Positions 25,839 through 35,129 of a DNA stretch of 64,000 nucleotides are shown in pieces (position 1 is the first letter of the stretch; every line of letters starts with the position of its first letter). The notes beneath the pieces are model-generated. The model saw only the letters and a list, made by a program, of their open reading frames with translations. It ran no database searches and was not told the origin of the DNA. Source of the DNA: Clostridiaceae bacterium (GTDB lineage: Bacteria > Bacillota > Clostridia > Saccharofermentanales > Saccharofermentanaceae); contig JAAYCT010000030.1 in assembly GCA_012729635.1 (NCBI GenBank), forward strand, positions 1 to 64,000, written 5' to 3'. Position numbers and translations under genes: made by a program.

Positions 25839-26210
25839 ATGGGAAAATTTGTTATTAAGGCGACCCGTACCGGTTATGTATTCAATTTAAAAGCGAGCAA
25901 CGGCGAGGTTATCGCGACATCCGAGGCGTACGCGAGCGCTGCGTCTTGTAAGAACGGTGTGGAGAGTGTTCGTGCCAATGCATCGGCAAAGGTCGAGGAT
26001 CAGACGCTGGAGACCGTGCAGACACTGACAAACCCGAAATACGAAGTGTACGCTGACAAATCCGGCGAGTTCCGGTTCCGGCTTAAGGCAAGAAACGGTG
26101 AGATCGTCGCTTCCTCGGAGGGCTATAAGTCAAAGGGTGCCTGCATGGGTGGAATCGAGAGCGTCAAGAAAAATGCGCCCGGTGCGACCGTTGAGAAAGA
26201 GGACGCCTGA
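25839..26210 (+). CDS. DUF1508 / YegP-family protein, two repeats
   Basis: 123 residues formed of two ~50-residue repeats. Each has the YegP pattern: a strand ending in F(N/R)LKA(S/R)NGE(V/I)(I/V)A(T/S)SE.Y followed by a helix with (S/C)(C/M).NGVESV or GGIESV. The repeats sit at about 3-50 and 63-112. YegP-type proteins are small cytoplasmic alpha-beta dimers of unknown function, linked in several genomes to stress. AAAGGAG is 7 nt before ATG 25839. A perfect terminator follows. Confidence 0.9.
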   Translation: MGKFVIKATRTGYVFNLKASNGEVIATSEAYASAASCKNGVESVRANASAKVEDQTLETVQTLTNPKYEVYADKSGEFRFRLKARNGEIVASSEGYKSKGACMGGIESVKKNAPGATVEKEDA

Positions 26211-26247
26211 TTTGGTATCGTTTTGTATTCCGACGAATCAACGGAAT

Positions 26248-26282
26248 GAAAAAGACGGCGCATAATGTGCCGTCTTTTTCAT
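26248..26282 (+). terminator. Intrinsic terminator after DUF1508 gene
   Basis: A perfect 12-bp stem, GAAAAAGACGGC (26248-26259) with GCCGTCTTTTTC (26269-26280). The U-tract is part of the stem, giving terminator form in both directions. This separates the DUF1508 gene from the sensor downstream. Confidence 0.85.
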
Positions 26283-26420
26283 TGCTTTCCGTGAAGATCC
26301 TACGGCAAAAAAATCGGATAACGGGACAAAAAATAGAAATCAGAGGGTTTTTCCTGTATAATCATTACCTAAGAAATATGAATCGTCCGCCACGCCGTTT
26401 GTGCACCAGAGGATGGATCA

Positions 26421-28913
26421 ATGCTCAAACTTCGAGCGAAACCACCTGCGATGAAGGCTCTTATGACCGTCCTTATGGTCGTTGTTTATTTTGGGGCGGT
26501 TTTGGGCGGCATTTTATATGTTTTTTCCGTCCGCGAAGAATACAAGGAGAAGACACAGGAAGCGCTGTTTGATAAAGGGAACGCTGCGGCCTCCTTTATC
26601 TCCGCGAAGGATATCGGGCGAATCGTTTCGGAGTCTGATCAGGGAGCTGATGTTGCCGAGGAATTGAAAGACCGGACGAATCGGTTGGTACAAATCAGCG
26701 GAAAGGCACGAATCGCTTATATCCTTGCTCTCCGTGAAGGAGATTTATCGATGCTATGCATTTCCGATCCGATCGGAGTCGAGGAGTGTACCGCCCGGGA
26801 GGGTATATCGGAAGAGGTATCGGACGGTTTTTGGCAAATCAGACAGACCGGTGCATCGCAAATTCTCAGCCATGATAGCAATGGTTCTCAGGTTTGTGTC
26901 GTAACACTTTCACCGATTATCGATCCGGATTCCGGGGAAACGACGGCGGTGTTGGTGATACATTTTTCGAAATCAGCATATTATGATGAAGTAGACAAGC
27001 ATACGTTTCACGCCGTTATCATCGCGGCAAGCGTTCTGGTACTGATGGGTTGTCTGTATTGGTTTGTTATTCAGAACGAGCGCCTGAAAACACTCTCGCG
27101 AGCCAGTCAGGAGCGAGAAAGTCTGTTTCGCACGATCTTTGATCAAACACCGATCGGTATCGCGATGATGAACCAATTTACCGTGATGTCCGCAGTTAAT
27201 CAAACCTTCCTTCGGATTCTCGGAAGAACCGAAGAGGAGTTGAGAAAAATCAGCTGGGCGGATATCACGCATCCGTCGGATTTGGATGAGGACATGGCTC
27301 AATTTCGTCGACTGCAAAACGACGAAATCAATGATTACACCATGGAGAAACGCTTTATTCGCCCGGACGGGAGCGTCGTGTGGGTCTTGATGATCGTGAT
27401 TCGGTTCATCACGCAAGGGAAAAGCAATTTTTCCCACCTGTGCATTCTCCAGGACATCAGTGCCCGCAAAGCGACGGAAACGGCTTTTCATGAATCGGAG
27501 CGAAGCAAATCCGTCCTTCTGTCGCACCTTCCCGGGATGGCATACCGATGCCGAAACGATAAGGAGTGGACGATGGAATTTGTATCGGAGGGCTGTCGTT
27601 CATTAACCGGATATGAGACGGAGGACCTGCTCGGGAACCGGAACGTATCGTTTGCCGACCTGGTGATTCCCGAGTTTCGTGATTTGCTTCGAAAGGAGTG
27701 GGATCGCGTACTTAAACTTCATGAACCGTTTAAATCGGAATATGAAATAGAAACGCGTGACGGAACAAGAAAATGGGTCATGGAGCTCGGACAGGGTGTT
27801 TTTGGAGAGTACGGCGAAGTCGAGGCGCTCGAAGGCATCATCATTGACATGACCGAGCGGAAACAGCAAGAAGAGCATATCCAGTATTTAAGTGAGCATG
27901 ATTTTCTGACCGGCCTTTTCAATCGACGCCATTTTGATAACGAAAAGGATCGACTGGACATCAAGGAAAATATGCCGTTATCATTTTTCATTTGCGATAT
28001 CAACGGCGTACGCCTGATCAATGACGCGTTCGGACAGATCCACGGAGACCGGGTGATTGTTGAAACATCGAGGTACCTGAAGAATTTTTGCGGCGAAAAC
28101 GATGTGCTGGCAAGAACGGGAGGAAACGAGTTTTGTATATTAATGCCCAATACATCCGCGGAAAGCGCGCATAATATTCTGCAGAGAATGGAGAACAGTC
28201 TCAAAAAGCTGAATAAAGAACGAAAGAATTCGGGTTTTGATATCAGCCTCGCCATCGGCTTCGGAACCAAGACGACTACGGAGCAAAGTCTCCCGGACAT
28301 CGTGAAAGAAGCGACCGATTATATGTACAGCAGGAAGCTTCTGAGCAGATCCAGCTCTCACAGTTCGATTTTGTCCGCCATTGTTGCCACCATGTACGAA
28401 AGAAGTCAGGAAACCGAGGAGCACGCGATTCGCCTTGCTGATATTTCCAAAAAAATCGCATCCAAGCTCTCTTTGAGTCAAAAAGAGATGGATGATCTCG
28501 AGGTTTTTGCAATGTTACACGATATCGGAAAGGTCGGGATCGATGATCGAATTCTCAATAAGCCCGGAAAATTGACGGACGAGGAGTGGGTGATCATGAA
28601 ACGTCACCCCGAAATCGGATACCGAATCGCGATAGCATCGCCCGATCTGGAAAACGTAGCGGGCTATATATTGTCTCACCACGAGCGATGGGACGGAAAG
28701 GGCTATCCCCGAGGACTTTCGGGAAAAGAGATTCCGCTTCTTTCCCGGATCATTTCGTTGGCGGATGCCTATGACGCGATGACCGAGGATCGGGTATACC
28801 GAAAAGCGATGAGCTCCGATGAAGCGATCAAGGAAATTACCCGCAACTCCGGGACCCAGTTCGATCCTCAAATCGTCGAATTGTTCCTTCAGGTTTCAAA
28901 AGAGTTTCTCTGA
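26421..28913 (+). CDS. PAS-PAS-GGDEF(degenerate)-HD-GYP membrane sensor
   Basis: 830 residues. TM1 (about 14-36) and TM2 (about 195-213) bracket an outer sensing domain. Two PAS domains follow (about 232-350 with FRTIFDQTPIGIAMMN, and 365-485 with a PAC-type tail). The GGDEF domain (490-640) has G567-G568-N569-E570-F571, so the catalytic motif reads GGNEF and cyclase activity is doubtful. The C-terminal HD-GYP domain has H700-D701 in HDIGKVGIDD, HHERWDGKG and G761-Y762-P763. HD-GYP proteins hydrolyse cyclic di-GMP. The net activity is therefore probably phosphodiesterase with GGDEF as a regulatory site (inference). ATG 26421 follows AGAGGA. Confidence 0.9.
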   Translation: MLKLRAKPPAMKALMTVLMVVVYFGAVLGGILYVFSVREEYKEKTQEALFDKGNAAASFISAKDIGRIVSESDQGADVAEELKDRTNRLVQISGKARIAYILALREGDLSMLCISDPIGVEECTAREGISEEVSDGFWQIRQTGASQILSHDSNGSQVCVVTLSPIIDPDSGETTAVLVIHFSKSAYYDEVDKHTFHAVIIAASVLVLMGCLYWFVIQNERLKTLSRASQERESLFRTIFDQTPIGIAMMNQFTVMSAVNQTFLRILGRTEEELRKISWADITHPSDLDEDMAQFRRLQNDEINDYTMEKRFIRPDGSVVWVLMIVIRFITQGKSNFSHLCILQDISARKATETAFHESERSKSVLLSHLPGMAYRCRNDKEWTMEFVSEGCRSLTGYETEDLLGNRNVSFADLVIPEFRDLLRKEWDRVLKLHEPFKSEYEIETRDGTRKWVMELGQGVFGEYGEVEALEGIIIDMTERKQQEEHIQYLSEHDFLTGLFNRRHFDNEKDRLDIKENMPLSFFICDINGVRLINDAFGQIHGDRVIVETSRYLKNFCGENDVLARTGGNEFCILMPNTSAESAHNILQRMENSLKKLNKERKNSGFDISLAIGFGTKTTTEQSLPDIVKEATDYMYSRKLLSRSSSHSSILSAIVATMYERSQETEEHAIRLADISKKIASKLSLSQKEMDDLEVFAMLHDIGKVGIDDRILNKPGKLTDEEWVIMKRHPEIGYRIAIASPDLENVAGYILSHHERWDGKGYPRGLSGKEIPLLSRIISLADAYDAMTEDRVYRKAMSSDEAIKEITRNSGTQFDPQIVELFLQVSKEFL

Positions 28914-29071
28914 ACAAAATCTGTGCGTTCGAATTCTGTCGGACGTGATAAAATAAAGTAGAACGAAACAAATAATGCGGAGATGTTTGGGGATTGAGCC
29001 GAGAAATCCCGACTGTGATAAAGCACAAGTATCCTCCGATTTTTTCTCGGTTTCATAGGGGAGGGATTATT

Positions 29072-29794
29072 ATGTTTCGAACTTCCGTGAGAAGATATTT
29101 TCATGTCGGTGCGAAAGCGATGGCCGCTTGTGTTTGTGCCGCGGTTCTTTTGATGATGGGCGGATGTAATTTGATTTTTCAAGAAGAAACGAGCGATACA
29201 TCCGGGGATTCGACATCCGGTACCGTAAGTGCTTCGACGGTTTTGTCCGAAACGGATACGACGGGAGACACGGGTTCTTCGGATACATCATCCGCATCGG
29301 ATGGATCCGCGGATCCGTCTGCTTCCTCAGAGAGCTCTGAGGAAACAAGCGCTTCGGAAACCGAGTACTCCAATCCGGAAAGCATGTATTCGAGTTATGC
29401 GCACATGGTCTCTTTTGATCCTGTGAACGGACTGGCTCGGTTTGATTATTTCGATATGCTGAAAGGACAAGCCGCGATTGATTGGCTGGTTGCACACGAA
29501 GGATATACGGTTGCCGACGCTACCGCGCTGGTCAATGATTTTGCCGACAGTGAGTTTGTTTATAAGAACATTAATCCCCAGCTCCGAACCGCGGACATGA
29601 GCGAAGTGGACATTACCATGATGTATCATTCGGACGGGACACAGGTGCCCGGCGCGGAAACCGTTTCGCTTACCTATGCTCAATTTGTTACGCTTTATTC
29701 CGGCCATAGCTCCGCCGTATTGGAATCGTTTTTCTACTATGTAACCGTTTCCGGAGGTGAGATCACAAAGGTCGATCAGGTTTACTGGCCGTAG
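29072..29794 (+). CDS. Lipoprotein with Ser/Thr/Asp linker, unknown
   Basis: 240 residues. The signal peptide ends in LMMGGC, a lipobox. A disordered ~80-residue stretch of Ser, Thr, Asp and Glu follows. The folded part (about 110-240) includes FDYFDMLKGQAAIDWLVAHEGYTVADATALVNDF and a C-terminal strand FFYYVTVSGGEITKVDQVYWP. I do not recognise the domain. GGGGAGGG precedes ATG 29072. It lies 16 bp before the GH3 gene and probably shares its transcript. Confidence 0.7.
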   Translation: MFRTSVRRYFHVGAKAMAACVCAAVLLMMGGCNLIFQEETSDTSGDSTSGTVSASTVLSETDTTGDTGSSDTSSASDGSADPSASSESSEETSASETEYSNPESMYSSYAHMVSFDPVNGLARFDYFDMLKGQAAIDWLVAHEGYTVADATALVNDFADSEFVYKNINPQLRTADMSEVDITMMYHSDGTQVPGAETVSLTYAQFVTLYSGHSSAVLESFFYYVTVSGGEITKVDQVYWP

Positions 29795-29809
29795 TTCGGG
29801 AGGAGTTTT

Positions 29810-31918
29810 ATGTACGATCATGAGCCTTGCAGGAAGAAAGCGGAAGACCTCGTCGGACTCATGACCGTAGAGGAACGAATCGATCAACTGACATATCATG
29901 CCCCTTCCGTCGAACGATTGGGTGTACCGTCTTTCAATTACTGGAATGAAGCCCTTCACGGAGTGGCACGGGGCGGGACCGCCACGGTTTTTCCGCAAGC
30001 CATCGGGCTGGCCGCTACTTTTGATGATGAATTGCTAAAAAGAATTGCCGACGTGATCGCGACCGAAGCACGGGCTCGATTCAATGAGTTTTCAAAGCGC
30101 GGAGACCGGGACATGTACAAAGGACTTTCTTTCTGGTCACCGAATGTCAATATTTTTCGGGATCCCCGTTGGGGCAGAGGACACGAAACGTACGGAGAAG
30201 ACCCTTTTCTGACTTCACGTATGGGTGTTGCTTTCATTCGAGGACTGCAAGGTGAAGGCAAAACAATGAAGGCAGCGGCTTGCGCAAAACACTTTGCCGT
30301 TCACAGCGGACCGGAGGTTATTCGCCACTTTTTTGATGCCGTCGTTTCCGAAAAAGATATGAGGGAAACCTATTTGCCGGCATTTGAGTCGTGTGTTTGC
30401 GAGGCGCAAGTCGAGTCCGTGATGGGTGCGTACAATCGGGTGAACGGAGAGCCCTGTTGCGGCAGCCGAAGCCTGTTGAGGAATATTTTAAGGGGTGAAT
30501 GGGGATTTCAGGGACATGTTGTTTCCGATTGTTGGGCACTCCGGGATTTTCATGAACATCATCGGGTTACCAAAACCCCGGTCGAATCCGCCGCGTTGGC
30601 GATGGATGCCGGATGCGACTTGAATTGCGGAAACACATACCTTCATTTGAAAAGCGCTTGGTTACAAGGGCTGGTTTCGGACGACCAAATCACCGAGTCG
30701 GCGGTGCGCCTGTTTACCATGCGTTTCAAGTTGGGGCTTTTCGAGGAAACCGAATTCGATTCGATTCCGTATGAGAAAGTAGAGTGTGACGAACACATAA
30801 GTCTTTCGGTTCGCGCCGCCGAGGAGTCCGTGGTTCTTCTGAAAAACGACGGAATTCTTCCTCTTGACCCCGATACGATCCGGACAATCGGTATCATCGG
30901 ACCGAACGCGAACAGCAGGCGTGCATTGGTCGGTAATTACTACGGAACATCATCCCGTTACGTGACTCCTCTGGAAGGAATTCAGGATTATCTGAAAGGA
31001 AAGGTGCGCGTGTTGTATTCTGTCGGCTGCGCGCTTTCGGCGGATCGTACCGAGGATCTGGCCATGGCCGGCGATCGAATCGCCGAAGCCTGTACGGTTG
31101 CGGAAAAAAGTGACATCGTTATCCTTTTTTTGGGATTGGACGAATCCTTGGAAGGCGAGGAAATGGATACCGGAAACAACGTAGGATCCGGCGATAAATC
31201 AGATATAAATCTCCCTTTCGTGCAACGGGATCTGCTCAAGAGGATTACACAAACCGGGAAACCGGTAATCCTTTGTGTACTGGCGGGCAGCTGTCTTGAT
31301 CTGCTTGAACCGAATCGGGAATGCAACGCGATATTGCAGGCCTGGTATCCGGGTGCCCGCGGAGGAGAGGCGATTGCAAACATTCTTTTCGGACGTGTGA
31401 ATCCGAGCGGAAAACTACCCGTTACCTTTTATTCCGGCCAAAATACCCTGCCGGACTTTACGGATTATTCCATGGTCGGCAGAACCTATCGATATATAAC
31501 CGATCAGCCCCTTTATCCTTTCGGTTACGGATTGACTTACGGGAAACTGATTCCGGTGCGTGCGAAGACGGATCATCGCATTCCCGAGAGCGGTTCTTTT
31601 TCCGTCTCGGTGACTATCAGAAATGATTTCGATCGGGAAATCAATGAGGTGCTTCAAATCTACGCCAAGCCGGCGGAGAGCCGATTCGCGCCACCGAACC
31701 CGGTGCTGGTCGCTTTTCGAAGAGTGCAAATCGCGCACCGCTCGACCGAAGAGAAGGATATCACTGTTTCGACGAATACTCTAACCGTTGTCGATGAGTC
31801 CGGAATGCGCATTCGGCCCGATTCGGACTGGATTTTATATGTTGGATTCTCCCAACCGGATGAACGAAGCTGCGAGCTTCTCGGAACAAGACCGATTGAG
31901 CTTCGAATAGAAAAGTGA
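29810..31918 (+). CDS. GH3 beta-xylosidase / beta-glucosidase
   Basis: 702 residues, no signal peptide. The N-terminal TIM barrel includes YWNEALHGVARGG, NIFRDPRWGRGHETYGEDP, CAKHFAVHSGPE and HVVSDCWALRDF, where Asp240 is the nucleophile. The second domain (about 320-540) starts RAAEESVVLLKNDGILPL, and a fibronectin-III-like domain closes the protein (SGSFSVSVTIRNDFDREINEVLQIY). The NEALHG and DCWA forms are those of GH3 beta-xylosidases. It is 246 bp upstream of xylA and fits hydrolysis of xylobiose in the cell. Ribosome site GGGAGGAG. Confidence 0.92.
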   Translation: MYDHEPCRKKAEDLVGLMTVEERIDQLTYHAPSVERLGVPSFNYWNEALHGVARGGTATVFPQAIGLAATFDDELLKRIADVIATEARARFNEFSKRGDRDMYKGLSFWSPNVNIFRDPRWGRGHETYGEDPFLTSRMGVAFIRGLQGEGKTMKAAACAKHFAVHSGPEVIRHFFDAVVSEKDMRETYLPAFESCVCEAQVESVMGAYNRVNGEPCCGSRSLLRNILRGEWGFQGHVVSDCWALRDFHEHHRVTKTPVESAALAMDAGCDLNCGNTYLHLKSAWLQGLVSDDQITESAVRLFTMRFKLGLFEETEFDSIPYEKVECDEHISLSVRAAEESVVLLKNDGILPLDPDTIRTIGIIGPNANSRRALVGNYYGTSSRYVTPLEGIQDYLKGKVRVLYSVGCALSADRTEDLAMAGDRIAEACTVAEKSDIVILFLGLDESLEGEEMDTGNNVGSGDKSDINLPFVQRDLLKRITQTGKPVILCVLAGSCLDLLEPNRECNAILQAWYPGARGGEAIANILFGRVNPSGKLPVTFYSGQNTLPDFTDYSMVGRTYRYITDQPLYPFGYGLTYGKLIPVRAKTDHRIPESGSFSVSVTIRNDFDREINEVLQIYAKPAESRFAPPNPVLVAFRRVQIAHRSTEEKDITVSTNTLTVVDESGMRIRPDSDWILYVGFSQPDERSCELLGTRPIELRIEK

Positions 31919-31956
31919 ATTTTTCCTGAATTATTTCTATATCGACGTTTTGTTTA

Positions 31957-32015
31957 TTGACATAAGCGCTAAAGGAATGTAATCTGTAAGTAACATGTCG
32001 TGCTCGAGCACGACA
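31957..32015 (+). promoter_or_regulatory. xylA promoter region with 20-bp operator palindrome
   Basis: The -35 TTGACA (31957-31962) is consensus. The -10 is either TGTAAT (31978-31983, spacer 15) or TAATCT (31980-31985, spacer 17). Immediately downstream, 31996-32015 is the perfect palindrome TGTCGTGCTCGAGCACGACA, at about +5 to +25 of the transcript. It could be an operator for a xylose regulator, or a hairpin. The 150-nt leader to xylA also holds TTTTGCAAAA at 32049-32058. Confidence 0.65.
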
Positions 32016-32164
32016 AGGAAAAAACGGGTTCCCGCCAAGTGAGTTCTTTTGCAAAACCAATTTTGCATAATCGAATTTAATGCTACTACTTGAAAAGATT
32101 CGTGAACCGACGGGCACCGAAATAACCGGACAAGGCAATATGCCACAGAAAGGAAGGAAACAAT

Positions 32165-33481
32165 ATGAGTGAATTCTATCCGACCATCCCGAAAATTCGA
32201 TATGAGGGAAGCAAGAGCAAAAACCCGCTCGCATTCCGTTTTTATAATCCGGAAGAGGTGATTGCCGGGAAAACGATGCGAGATCATCTGAAGTTTGCCA
32301 TGTCCTACTGGCATACGATGTGTGCCGAAGGGACGGATATGTTTGGATCCGGAACCATCAACAAGAAATTTGGAGCGGTCGATGTGATGGAGGTTGCCAA
32401 GAACAAGGCAAAAGCATCTTTTGAGCTTATGGATAAGCTTGATATCGATTATTTCTGTTTTCATGACCGGGATATCGCTCCGGAAGGCGACACGCTTGCA
32501 GAGAGCAATGAAAGACTGGATGAAATCGCGAATCTGATCGAAGAACTGATGAAGAAATACAATAAGAAGCTTTTGTGGGGTACGGCGAATCTTTTCTCGA
32601 ACAAGCGATACATGAACGGTGCCGGAACCTCCTGTGAAGCGGATGTTTTCGCTTTTGCGGCAGCACAGGTCAAGAAGGCGCTTGAAATCACCGTCCGTCT
32701 CGGCGGCGAAGGCTATGTTTTCTGGGGCGGTCGCGAAGGCTACGAAACACTCCTGAACACCGACATGGCTTTGGAGCAGGACAATATGGCCAAACTGATG
32801 AGAATGGCCGTGGATTACGCGAGGAGTATCGGATTTACCGGAGATTTCTACATTGAGCCCAAGCCCAAGGAGCCGATGAAGCACCAATACGACTTTGACG
32901 TATCCACCGTAATTGCCTTTTTGCGTAAATACGGACTGGATAAGGACTTCAAGATGAACGTCGAGGCGAATCACGCAACATTGGCGATGCACACCTTCCA
33001 GCACGAGCTCAGAGTGGCTTCCGTTAACGGTATGTTCGGATCGGTCGACGCAAACCGCGGTGACCTGTTACTCGGATGGGATACGGACCAATTTCCCACG
33101 GATGTTTATGATTGTACGTTCGCAATGTACGAAATCATCAAGGCCGGCGGTTTTACCAAGGGCGGATTGAACTTCGACGCGAAGGCCAGACGTGCATCCA
33201 ATGCGCCGGAAGATGTTTTCTACAGCTACATTTCCGGAATGGACGCTTTTGCCCTCGGCCTGAAGATGGCATATAAAATGATTGATGACGGAAGAATCGA
33301 AGGATTCGTTAAGGATCGTTATTCCAGTTTCAAAACCGGAATCGGGGCGATGATTGTCTCCGGAAACGCGGATATGGTCAAGCTTGAAGAGTACGCGCTC
33401 GCCAAGGGCGATGTTCAAGCATTGAGCGGTCGTCAGGAGTATCTTGAGAGCATCGTGAACGATATTCTTTTCGGACAGTAA
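32165..33481 (+). CDS. xylA: Xylose isomerase
   Basis: 438 residues, the normal size for class II xylose isomerase. It has [22 protein letters not shown], the catalytic-base region [45 protein letters not shown] and the metal ligands in [18 protein letters not shown] and [17 protein letters not shown]. It interconverts xylose and xylulose in the cytoplasm and may also act on glucose. AGAAAGGAAG precedes the ATG. xylB follows 26 bp downstream with its own ribosome site. Confidence 0.97.
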   Translation: MSEFYPTIPKIRYEGSKSKNPLAFRFYNPEEVIAGKTMRDHLKFAMSYWHTMCAEGTDMFGSGTINKKFGAVDVMEVAKNKAKASFELMDKLDIDYFCFHDRDIAPEGDTLAESNERLDEIANLIEELMKKYNKKLLWGTANLFSNKRYMNGAGTSCEADVFAFAAAQVKKALEITVRLGGEGYVFWGGREGYETLLNTDMALEQDNMAKLMRMAVDYARSIGFTGDFYIEPKPKEPMKHQYDFDVSTVIAFLRKYGLDKDFKMNVEANHATLAMHTFQHELRVASVNGMFGSVDANRGDLLLGWDTDQFPTDVYDCTFAMYEIIKAGGFTKGGLNFDAKARRASNAPEDVFYSYISGMDAFALGLKMAYKMIDDGRIEGFVKDRYSSFKTGIGAMIVSGNADMVKLEEYALAKGDVQALSGRQEYLESIVNDILFGQ

Positions 33482-33507
33482 TCAAGAAAATCACGGAGGG
33501 AATTACG

Positions 33508-35028
33508 ATGGCTTTTCTGATCGGCATTGATATCGGGACTTCCGGGACAAAAACGGTCTTGTTCGACGAGACCGGCAAGACCATTTCTCAAGCCACCATC
33601 GAGTATCCTATGGCTCAGCCGCAAAACGGCTGGGCCGAACAGGATCCCGAGGATTGGTGGAATGCGGTTGTCGGCACGGTACAGAGAGTTCTTGCCGATT
33701 CCGGAGCGGATGCGGGGGAGATTCGAGGAATCGGTCTTTCCGGACAAATGCACGGCTTGGTGATGCTGGATGAATCGGATCGGGTAATCCGCCCTTCCAT
33801 CATTTGGTGTGACCAGAGAACCGCCAGGGAATGCGAGCAGATTACGGAACGGGTCGGTGCGAAGCGCCTGATAGAAATTACGGCGAATCCCGCACTTACC
33901 GGGTTTACGGCATCGAAGATTCTTTGGGTTCGCAACAATGAACCGGAAAACTTCGAAAAGTGCAAAAGCATCCTTCTTCCGAAGGATTATATACGACTTC
34001 GTTTGACCGGCGAGCGGGCGACGGAGGTTTCGGATGCTTCCGGAATGCAGTTGTTGGATATCGGGAAGCGAGCATGGTCCGATGAGGTGCTCGAGAAACT
34101 TTCGATTGACCGGGCACTGCTTGCTCCGGTGTATGAGTCGCCGGAGATTACGGGCGGTATATCGGAATCGGCGGCCGGACTGACCGGACTTCGGGCGGGA
34201 ACTCCCGTTGTCGGCGGCGCGGGAGATAATGCCGCGGCCGCGGTCGGAACCGGCGTCGTTTCGGACGGACAGTCGTTTACAACAATCGGTAGTTCCGGAG
34301 TCGTGTATGCTCATACCTCTCAAATGCATATTGATCCGGCAGGCAGAGTTCATACATTCTGCTGTGCGGTTCCCGGACAGTGGCACGTCATGGGTGTTAC
34401 CCAGGGCGCCGGTCTTTCCCTGAAATGGTTCAGGGATCAGTATCTGGGCGAGGTGATTTCCACGGCCGAACTGATGGGTGTGAGTCCGTACTATCTGATG
34501 GATCAGATGGCGGAAAAAATACCGATCGGATCCAACCGTCTGCTATTTCTCCCATACCTGATGGGAGAGCGTACGCCGCATCTCGATCCTTTTGCACGAG
34601 GCGTTTTCTTCGGTCTCTCCGGAGTTCACGGCAAGAAAGAAATGATCCGGGCCATTATGGAAGGCGTTTCCTTTTCGCTGAAGGATTGCCTTGAAGTCAT
34701 CAAGGGCATGGACATTTCCGTGAATATTATGCGCGCGTGCGGCGGTGGATCCGGACCGTTCTGGCGACAGATGCTCGCGGATGTTTACGGATGCGATGTG
34801 GAGACGACCGATTCCGCACAGGGACCGGCGCTCGGGGTGGCTCTTTTGGCGGGAGCGGGGACCGGAGTTTACTCGGATGTTCGTGAAGCCTGCGATGTCG
34901 CAATTCACACACGGAGTACGAATGCTCCGGGAAAAAGAGCAAACGAAGAATACGCGAAATACTACGCTCTTTACCGCGAATTATACCCGAACCTGAAAGC
35001 ATCCTTTCACAGATTGTCCGATCTGTAA
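33508..35028 (+). CDS. xylB: Xylulokinase
   Basis: 506 residues of the FGGY sugar-kinase family. The N-terminal IGIDIGTSGTKTVLFDETG binds phosphate, GLSGQMHGLVMLD and IIWCDQRT are typical of XylB, GGAGDNAAAAVGTGVV holds the catalytic Asp, and RACGGGSGPFWRQMLADVYG is the C-terminal signature. It phosphorylates xylulose to xylulose 5-phosphate. Operon partner of xylA; a strong terminator follows. Confidence 0.96.
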   Translation: MAFLIGIDIGTSGTKTVLFDETGKTISQATIEYPMAQPQNGWAEQDPEDWWNAVVGTVQRVLADSGADAGEIRGIGLSGQMHGLVMLDESDRVIRPSIIWCDQRTARECEQITERVGAKRLIEITANPALTGFTASKILWVRNNEPENFEKCKSILLPKDYIRLRLTGERATEVSDASGMQLLDIGKRAWSDEVLEKLSIDRALLAPVYESPEITGGISESAAGLTGLRAGTPVVGGAGDNAAAAVGTGVVSDGQSFTTIGSSGVVYAHTSQMHIDPAGRVHTFCCAVPGQWHVMGVTQGAGLSLKWFRDQYLGEVISTAELMGVSPYYLMDQMAEKIPIGSNRLLFLPYLMGERTPHLDPFARGVFFGLSGVHGKKEMIRAIMEGVSFSLKDCLEVIKGMDISVNIMRACGGGSGPFWRQMLADVYGCDVETTDSAQGPALGVALLAGAGTGVYSDVREACDVAIHTRSTNAPGKRANEEYAKYYALYRELYPNLKASFHRLSDL

Positions 35029-35047
35029 CGGATCACGAATCATCTCC

Positions 35048-35079
35048 AAAGAGCCGTCAAATCTGACGGCTCTTTTTTT
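35048..35079 (+). terminator. Intrinsic terminator after xylB
   Basis: GAGCCGTCA (35051-35059) pairs with TGACGGCTC (35064-35072) and is followed by TTTTTTT (35073-35079). Confidence 0.92.
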
Positions 35080-35129
35080 GAGGATATTTTTGAATGGACA
35101 TGGTTTCAGACCGAGTATATAACGATTTC

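Noticed and set aside
26246-26420. Short plus-strand frame starting inside the terminator after DUF1508
   Set aside because: It begins within a perfect terminator hairpin and has no recognisable product.
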